From Planctomycetaceae bacterium (GTDB lineage Bacteria; Planctomycetota; Planctomycetia; Pirellulales; Thermoguttaceae), in assembly GCA_031282385.1 (NCBI GenBank), contig JAITDV010000607.1, forward strand, positions 1 to 11,471: a stretch of DNA of 11,471 nucleotides. The letters run 5' to 3'. Below the pieces are notes generated by a model. That model was not told the DNA's origin and did not search any database. It was given only the letters and a program-made list of their open reading frames with translations. The position numbers and the translations under genes were made by a program. The first letter of the stretch is position 1, and each line of letters opens with the position of its first letter. Shown piece after piece: positions 6,512 to 11,471 of this stretch.

Positions 6512-7050
6512 TTTGATTTTAATAAAAATAATTGATTTTGGGTAAAAATAAAATAGGAAACTAAATTACACAAACACACAACACAATCTTCAAGCAAAAC
6601 TATTCCGTCGTGTGTTTTTTTATCTACTACTATTCTGTTTCCCCAAGCCCAATAAATCCGCGCGGAACAACATAATTTTCCGAACAGCTCGAATATTTCA
6701 ACCCTTATTTGCCCAATTACCATTAGTAACTAAAAACTCATCATCCCCTCCAACGCGACCTTATGCACTTATGTTTTTGTTCGATATTGTTTTAAATTCT
6801 CCAACAAAAAATAAAGGTATAAGGTATAAAGGCGCATTTTTTTAGGCGTTGTCAGCTACTAAGGGAATTTGGTAAATAAGGGTTATTTACTTTAGAACGC
6901 TGCGTTTTTGTCTGCTTCGTTTCTATTCCTTAATCCATTTTCCTAAACAATTGAATCCTCAACTGAATAGTTACAGTATAATAACTAACTCTAACCAACT
7001 AACACTCTAACTAAATTCTCTATTGACCCTGAGACTAAATAGATAGTTAC
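6512..7050. other. Non-coding gap with inverted copy of the 333-bp element
   Basis: About 540 bases between the oxidoreductase stop and the GlmU-like start. Most of it (6597-6974) is the second GTAACTATTCAG element. A short direct repeat (aaggtat twice, about 6812-6826) lies inside it. The remaining 6975-7050 is low-complexity 'taactaactctaaccaactaac' sequence with no convincing hairpin terminator. The promoter for the glmU-like gene must lie within the element or in the 85 bp left of it. Confidence 0.65.
6597..6974 (-). mobile_element. MITE-like element, family GTAACTATTCAG, copy 2
   Basis: About 378 bp, homologous to 2298-2630 but inverted. On the minus strand it starts GTAACTATTCAGTTG, continues with 'gattcaattgtttaggaaaa.ggatt', 'acaaaaacgcagcg' and 'cttagtagctgac' in the same order as copy 1, and ends in a degenerate 'cacgacggaatagtttt'. 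It is longer than copy 1 through small insertions, for example around the 'ttccgcgcggattt' tract. No ORF of substance. It lies upstream of the GlmU-like gene. Confidence 0.75.
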
Positions 7051-10000
7051 TTATTTTGCACTATCCAAAACGAGTATTGCGTGTTTTCTGAAATGTCCTC
7101 TTAGATCGTTTTGAGCGTAGTCGGTCAAAATAGATTTTCCCAATCCGTCATGATCGCCCAATCTAAATAACGCTCTTGCAAGACCGATTTCAAGTAACGA
7201 ATTACGCCGGCTTTTTTCACCGGTATCAATTTTCGGATCTGCTTTATCCCATTTTTTTGCGATTTCAATTGAACGGTGTACGTAACCGGTAACATTCGGT
7301 TTTTTGAGAGCCGCAGCAATTGCCGGTGCTGCGGACGGGTCTTGGAGCTTTTCCAACGCTAACGAACACACACGATAATGCGAAAAATCGTCCGAAAAAG
7401 TTAATTGATTCAACTTCTCCACTATCACCGGAACCGCACGCTTGTCTCCAGAACGTCCCAACGCCAATATCAATCGATCAAGCGGACTCAACGCCGAGCC
7501 GAATTGATGCATTCCGCGAAAATTCCAACCTTTGTCCCATTTCTCATAACTATTCACTTTCTCGATCAATAACTCAATACCAATTGGATCGCCCATTACC
7601 GCGAGTACTTGGGCGTAACATAATTTTGAATTTTTATCGGTTGCGGTATCGAATGCTTTGCGGACGAGTTTTTGTCCTTCGTCTGGATACCAGAAAATTC
7701 TATACGCACCGTTGAATGATTTACTTTGAGGCAAATTCTTAACCGCCTCCGGTAACTTCACCCGCAACTCTTCATAGTTGTCAACATCATTCAAAACAGA
7801 AGCCGGTAAGTTGCCGATTTGGACAAGATGTTTTTGTACTTTGCGAATATCAACCTTCCTCAAATTCACGTTATCTTTGACGGCGACAGCAGCAATATAA
7901 CCAAGAGCATAACCTTGATTTTGCAAGTCCGGCTGCATTCGCAACAACGGCACCGCATCCCTTTCGCAACTCGCCGCCAAACCCGCAACCAATATCCCGC
8001 CGCCGATGTTTTTCGGAATATACATTCGATACGGCAAATATGAATAAAATCCATGATAATTAGGATGCTCGATTTCAAGATAAGGCGAAATTGTGTAGCC
8101 GTGCGTGTCGAAATTAGAGCGTGCGCGGACTATTGTGTCGGGATAAGTTCTCTCGTTAATTTGATCAAGCACAGTCAACACATAATCCCCAACAATCCGC
8201 CGACGTTCACGCGTGCCTAATATTTTTGAAAGATCAAAAGCATCTGGGAATTTGCTTTTCGCATAAACGAACAAATGTGTTGAATCAAAAATATCACTCT
8301 CGTCAACAAAAGTATAATCGGTGTTACGGTAACGTCCGCCAAGTTCTTTCGGCGGGAGACCGGCACCTTGTACGGCGATTTCACTTGCGTCAATATACAT
8401 TGATTGCAAGCCGGCGGCGAACGCAACATCTCCGTTGCCTGTCGCGTCAATTATCACTTTACCGAATGCATATTGTGCAGCGTCATCGGTTACGGTTTTG
8501 ACGCCGATTACTGTACGATTATCTTCGTCTGAAGAAACTAACGCGCCGATTCCCATTGTGCCGTACTCAATTTGCACATTAGCCTCAACACACGCTTTCC
8601 GCCACCATTGTTTACGTTGTTGAATGACCCATTGAGCTTTTCCGCCTTCAACTTCCGCCGTAAATCCGACGCGATTGCCAAAGTAATAATTCGTAATTGT
8701 ACCTTCTGTCCCAATACCGCCAAGTCCATGAAGATATTCAATCAGCAATACTTTTGCGCCTTGCCGTCCCGCCGCAATTGCCGCCGGCGCACCGGAAATT
8801 CCGCCACCAACTACTATCACGTCATAATCACCTTCACATCGGCGTGGTATAACATCACTACTTGCACGGCAAGAATATCTAGCTCCGCCTAGCCGCAACA
8901 TCGGTAAATCAACAAACGTTTTCGGTAATGGACGCGGATACTCATAACCATAAATACAATCAACCTGTGTTGAGTCAACTTCGTTGTATAATTGAAGTTC
9001 AGAGTATTTTATTTTGGGCGATTTTTTTGCGGTTTGTGCAAATTGTTTACCAACTTTTCGTCCTTGCGCAATCAAATTAATCGGACGCATTTTGTTATCA
9101 AAAATAATCGCGCGGTGATTTGTTTCATAACTTGGTATCAATTTTGAGTAATCGAATGAAGATTCTTGCCAAATTGCGTCGGCGTATTCTTGTTGTTCGG
9201 GATGGTAAGTTGCCATTTGCAATTTTGTTTCAAAATTTGTGATTTTTTGCGATTCGTTTGCTTGTGTGATTTTGTACCGAATTAGTTTGTGCGTACCGGA
9301 TGATGTTTTTGCGTCGTTTGGAAATTTGCCCGAGTACGTACCCATAACTTGCGGCGTTCCGTTTAAGCCGTATTGATTTTTAAACGTTTGCGGCTCCCCG
9401 CCAACTACAACAAATTCACACACCGCCGCAACTTTTTTATCATGGTTTGCCATGTTATATTCACGCAAACTTCTCAAACCATCCGCGTCTGGAACAGCAG
9501 CAATCGAAAAATTATGCGTCAACGACGCATCAATAATCGTTTGAGCAATAATCGCTTGGTCGCCTTGACGGTTGCTGATAATAACTCCGCAAACACGAGG
9601 TCGCTTGTCGGGTTGATTTTTTTTGTCAACTAACACGCCGGTAACATAACTGCTGTAAACAAAACTCACTCCTGATTCAAGAAGTGCATCATCTAAGACT
9701 TTTTTGACATGTAACGGACGCGACGGCGGATATTTCGGCAACTTACAATCCGTCAATTCTTGCGTACTAAATTCATTTTTGTCCGACGGCACAAGAAATA
9801 ATTCGGATAAAAGAATTCTTTTCGCTTCCGGCGCGCGTTTGGCTTCGGCTTTAATGTAACGTGTTTTAATTGGCGGATTCAATTTGAGCGGATAGTTCAA
9901 GGGTTTGTCGTTGTCTTTTTGTTTATCGGTAATTTTTGTTGATCCTAAGATTTTCCAATTTTGCCCGTCGTTTGAAGCGGAGTAAATTACTTCGTTGACT

Positions 10001-10602
10001 TCAAAATCGCCGCTGCGAAAAAATGCAACAAGATCAATTTCACTCAATTCTTTAGGCGTTTTCATATCGGCGACCGTCGTAACGCCGCTGTCAAATTGCA
10101 AACTTTGTCGAGTAGGATCGTTTATGATTTTATCTGCCAGTCGTGTTTTTTGTTCGTTTTCCGGATGTTTTGGATTGAGTATTCCTTCGGTTTTGTATGA
10201 GAAGTTGTGAGATTGTTTGATGTTTGTTTGTGGTTGAGATTGATTTTTTTGTACGGCGTCGTTGTAAATTGCAATAGCGAGCGGATCAGTTAGAGTTTCG
10301 TCCGGTTCAAGCCACAAACGAAGAGTTGCGGTCATATCTTCACCGAGATAAGGATACGGCGCAACAAGAAAAGTTTTTGCCCCATTTTTCGCCGCCGCAA
10401 CCGCCGCCGCAACTCCGCCCGTCGTTCCGCCTATCACCAACACATCCACTTCAGCTATCACCGGAACTCGCAGATCACTACGCGGATTGATAGTAGCAGA
10501 AATAATTTTAGAACCCGACGGTAACGCTCCAACACAAATACATGGACAAAACAGCACCTCAAAAAAAAACGCTATTGAAAAAAATAAAATTATACGTTTC
10601 AT
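7051..10602 (-). CDS. Large exported FAD-dependent oxidoreductase with HEAT-like C-terminal tail
   Basis: A 1183-residue protein starting with a Sec signal peptide (MKRIILFFSIAFFFEVLF..., likely cut near Ala26). Module 1 has a Rossmann motif IGGTTGGVAAAVAAAK (57-72) in which the second Gly is Thr and the usual acidic residue after strand 2 is Ala81 (FLVAPYPYLGED). Residues ~150-272 look like an inserted discoidin (F5/8C)-type domain (IYSASNDGQNWKIL at 206-219, RYIKAEA at 248-254). Module 2 has a classical FAD site: VIVVGGGISGAPAAIAAGRQG (595-615), Glu622 in LLIEYLHGLGG, IIDATGNGDVAFAAG (717-731) and GGGILVAGLAAS (867-878). Residues ~990-1180 are helical HEAT/PBS-lyase-like repeats. The core matches the FAD_oxidored family abundant in planctomycetes. 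The substrate is unknown; carbohydrate-related oxidation in the periplasm is a guess. A good Shine-Dalgarno AAAGG sits 6 bases before the ATG. It is monocistronic as far as can be seen. Confidence 0.9.
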   Translation of the reverse strand: MKRIILFFSIAFFFEVLFCPCICVGALPSGSKIISATINPRSDLRVPVIAEVDVLVIGGTTGGVAAAVAAAKNGAKTFLVAPYPYLGEDMTATLRLWLEPDETLTDPLAIAIYNDAVQKNQSQPQTNIKQSHNFSYKTEGILNPKHPENEQKTRLADKIINDPTRQSLQFDSGVTTVADMKTPKELSEIDLVAFFRSGDFEVNEVIYSASNDGQNWKILGSTKITDKQKDNDKPLNYPLKLNPPIKTRYIKAEAKRAPEAKRILLSELFLVPSDKNEFSTQELTDCKLPKYPPSRPLHVKKVLDDALLESGVSFVYSSYVTGVLVDKKNQPDKRPRVCGVIISNRQGDQAIIAQTIIDASLTHNFSIAAVPDADGLRSLREYNMANHDKKVAAVCEFVVVGGEPQTFKNQYGLNGTPQVMGTYSGKFPNDAKTSSGTHKLIRYKITQANESQKITNFETKLQMATYHPEQQEYADAIWQESSFDYSKLIPSYETNHRAIIFDNKMRPINLIAQGRKVGKQFAQTAKKSPKIKYSELQLYNEVDSTQVDCIYGYEYPRPLPKTFVDLPMLRLGGARYSCRASSDVIPRRCEGDYDVIVVGGGISGAPAAIAAGRQGAKVLLIEYLHGLGGIGTEGTITNYYFGNRVGFTAEVEGGKAQWVIQQRKQWWRKACVEANVQIEYGTMGIGALVSSDEDNRTVIGVKTVTDDAAQYAFGKVIIDATGNGDVAFAAGLQSMYIDASEIAVQGAGLPPKELGGRYRNTDYTFVDESDIFDSTHLFVYAKSKFPDAFDLSKILGTRERRRIVGDYVLTVLDQINERTYPDTIVRARSNFDTHGYTISPYLEIEHPNYHGFYSYLPYRMYIPKNIGGGILVAGLAASCERDAVPLLRMQPDLQNQGYALGYIAAVAVKDNVNLRKVDIRKVQKHLVQIGNLPASVLNDVDNYEELRVKLPEAVKNLPQSKSFNGAYRIFWYPDEGQKLVRKAFDTATDKNSKLCYAQVLAVMGDPIGIELLIEKVNSYEKWDKGWNFRGMHQFGSALSPLDRLILALGRSGDKRAVPVIVEKLNQLTFSDDFSHYRVCSLALEKLQDPSAAPAIAAALKKPNVTGYVHRSIEIAKKWDKADPKIDTGEKSRRNSLLEIGLARALFRLGDHDGLGKSILTDYAQNDLRGHFRKHAILVLDSAK

Positions 10603-10608
10603 AAATTA

Positions 10609-10613
10609 CCTTT
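10609..10613 (-). promoter_or_regulatory. Shine-Dalgarno site of the oxidoreductase gene
   Basis: Minus-strand AAAGG lies 6 bases before the ATG at 10602. It falls in the 17-bp spacer between the start codon and the end of the repeat element at 10620. Confidence 0.7.
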
Positions 10614-10619
10614 CATTTT

Positions 10620-10847
10620 GGTAATATTTCAGTGGATTTAATGTTTTGAGTTAATGAATAATTTATGTTACGCAGGAACTAAATATCAGTTTTTCCTTCA
10701 TCCCTAAAGGGGCGGGGAAATATTTACAATTCTACGGGATGTTGTTTTACTGACTTTTTTACTTACAGTGCGCAACATGAATTAGTAAGAAAATAAGGTT
10801 GTTTACTCGATATTCACGTGTTCAAAAAATTCCACTGATATATTACC
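10620..10847. mobile_element. MITE-like element, family GGTAATAT, copy 2
   Basis: A 228-bp element with better-preserved inverted ends than copy 1: GGTAATATTTCAGTGGA on the left and, inverted, GGTAATATATCAGTGGA on the right (16 of 17 match). It has the same internal inverted pair ('atgttacgca' near 10665-10675 and 'tgcgcaacat' near 10769-10778) and central CCCTAAAGGGG. It has the same orientation as copy 1 at 3593-3817. It abuts the 5' leader of the oxidoreductase gene, so that gene's promoter must lie in the element or be read through it. Confidence 0.88.
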
Positions 10848-10978
10848 TATTTTGTTATAACAAACACACGCTTCAATGTTGTTTTGTTTGGAAAATTAAT
10901 TTGAAAAAGAGATTCGTTTTTTATAGTGTTTTCAACAAACAAATTGATCACAAACAATCCATTTACAAAACAAACTAT

Positions 10979-11012
10979 TCTTTCTCTTTCTCTTTCTCTT
11001 TCTCTTTCTCTC
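10979..11012. repeat. (TTTCTC)n microsatellite
   Basis: About five and a half units of the hexamer TTTCTC, a pure polypyrimidine tract on the plus strand. It lies about 20 bp beyond the stop codon of the endonuclease remnant and outside any credible gene. The unit is a multiple of three, but the Ser-Phe repeat it would encode on the plus strand is not part of a believable protein. Confidence 0.95.
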
Positions 11013-11030
11013 CGCTAGACATTGCAGAAT

Positions 11031-11471
11031 TTAATATCTTTTTGGTCTTTTGTCAAACAATTCCGACAATATCGTATTTAATGTTTTATCCAAATCACTT
11101 TTAAAATCTTTATGCGGAATATTTAGTTGTCCCTGAAAAAGTCTTTTTGTTGTTTTAATGGAAGCCAACTTGTTCGTGGCGAGTTCGTTTGAGCATCTGA
11201 AAGGGGATTCCTTGTCAATTAATTTTGATAATATTTGCAAGATTTTAAGGAAAATCACGGATAAAACAATAACTACCTTGCAAATTATAACTCTAAATTG
11301 CAACCTGATAAGCCCAGAATTTATAGCACCAAACGACTTTTTCAGGGATAATTAAATACATTGGTATCGCGGGCAATAATTGCGTCTGCACTTTCGGGAT
11401 TGCCTTTGCCCATAAGTTTTACTTCACACAAATATTCGTTACCTTCGTTTAACAGGTAAAAATCTATTTCA
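11031..11471 (-). pseudogene. PD-(D/E)XK restriction endonuclease-like gene, interrupted by an inserted element (N-terminus beyond right edge)
   Basis: Two pieces of one minus-strand gene flank the element at 11120-11358. Right of it, 11470-11359 encodes EIDFYLLNEGNEYLCEVKLM, then GKGNPESADAIIARDTNV. The EID...EVK arrangement is the D-x(n)-ExK metal-binding core of PD-(D/E)XK nucleases. The following GKGNPES-ADA-ARD segment reminds me of CfrBI-type type II restriction endonucleases, from memory only. Left of the element, 11118-11031 encodes IPHKDFKSDLDKTLNTILSE plus a short basic end (KRPKRY), plausible as the C-terminus. Reading through the element meets TGA at 11344-11342, two codons into conserved element sequence. 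The frames of the two pieces are restored if exactly the 239-bp element is removed, although some coding sequence between them may also be lost. The product is almost certainly non-functional. The partner methyltransferase is not in the window. Confidence 0.68.
11120..11358. mobile_element. MITE-like element with 24-bp inverted ends, inserted in the endonuclease gene
   Basis: The ends 11120-11143 and 11335-11358 are inverted copies with two mismatches. The inner 14 bases TCCCTGAAAAAGTC match perfectly, apart from a mismatch just outside them. The 239-bp length is too short for a transposase. On the minus strand a short stretch near 11187-11150 reads MLKRTRHEQVGFH followed by a stop, which could be the start of a lost transposase (IS1182-like N-termini look similar), but this is weak. 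No clear target-site duplication can be separated from the inverted ends. Confidence 0.78.

Noticed and set aside
10979..11012. Phase-variable coding repeat
   Set aside because: It is outside any credible gene and the hexamer unit would not shift a frame.
10799..11104. Plus-strand open frame with Ser-Phe repeat
   Set aside because: It is only the microsatellite plus element sequence read as codons. Composition is not protein-like.
11031..11303. Single 90-residue gene as read from its ATG
   Set aside because: Its first two thirds are the inserted element. Only the last ~30 residues look like a conserved protein end, so I treat it as the tail of the broken endonuclease.

Overview
All recognisable genes in this window lie on the minus strand and are read right to left. 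The DNA is AT-rich, with compact genes separated by long, repeat-filled gaps. The gene content points to a planctomycete (Planctomycetota, probably a low-GC host- or gut-associated Pirellulales relative). The clues are a very large exported FAD-dependent oxidoreductase with a HEAT-like tail, an exported leucine-rich-repeat protein of the 'TxITDxGL' type, a bacterial ComB homologue, a GlmU-like uridylyltransferase without its acetyltransferase half, and inconsistent Shine-Dalgarno sequences. This taxonomic call is an inference from family content, not from a marker gene.

Layout from left to right: (1) 1-253, the N-terminus of a lipoprotein with a proline-rich 14-residue tandem repeat that runs off the left edge. 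(2) 254-884, a non-coding gap with diverged repeat copies. (3) 885-1958, a ROK-family sugar kinase. (4) 1959-2883, a non-coding gap holding a nested structure: a 333-bp terminal-inverted-repeat element flanked by two inverted ~98-bp arms. (5) 2884-3576, the C-terminal half of a DinG-type helicase without its ATP-binding half, so a gene remnant, with a 225-bp repeat element just upstream. (6) 3875-6511, three co-directional genes in transcription order: GlmU-like uridylyltransferase, ComB-like phosphatase (17-bp gap) and LRR protein (70-bp gap). (7) 6512-7050, a gap containing a second copy of the 333-bp element in opposite orientation. (8) 7051-10602, the 1183-residue exported oxidoreductase, with a second copy of the 225-bp element ending 17 bp upstream of its start codon. 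(9) 11031-11471, a PD-(D/E)XK restriction-endonuclease-like gene broken by a 239-bp element with 24-bp inverted ends.

The genes do not form one obvious pathway. The GlmU-like enzyme and ComB are probably co-transcribed. The lipoprotein, LRR protein and oxidoreductase are predicted to be exported. The most notable feature is the density of small non-autonomous (MITE-like) elements: at least three sequence families plus a ~98-bp arm repeat. They occupy most of the larger gaps, and two of the three families are associated with decayed genes (helicase and endonuclease). I saw no tRNA, rRNA, CRISPR array, prophage module or intact transposase.
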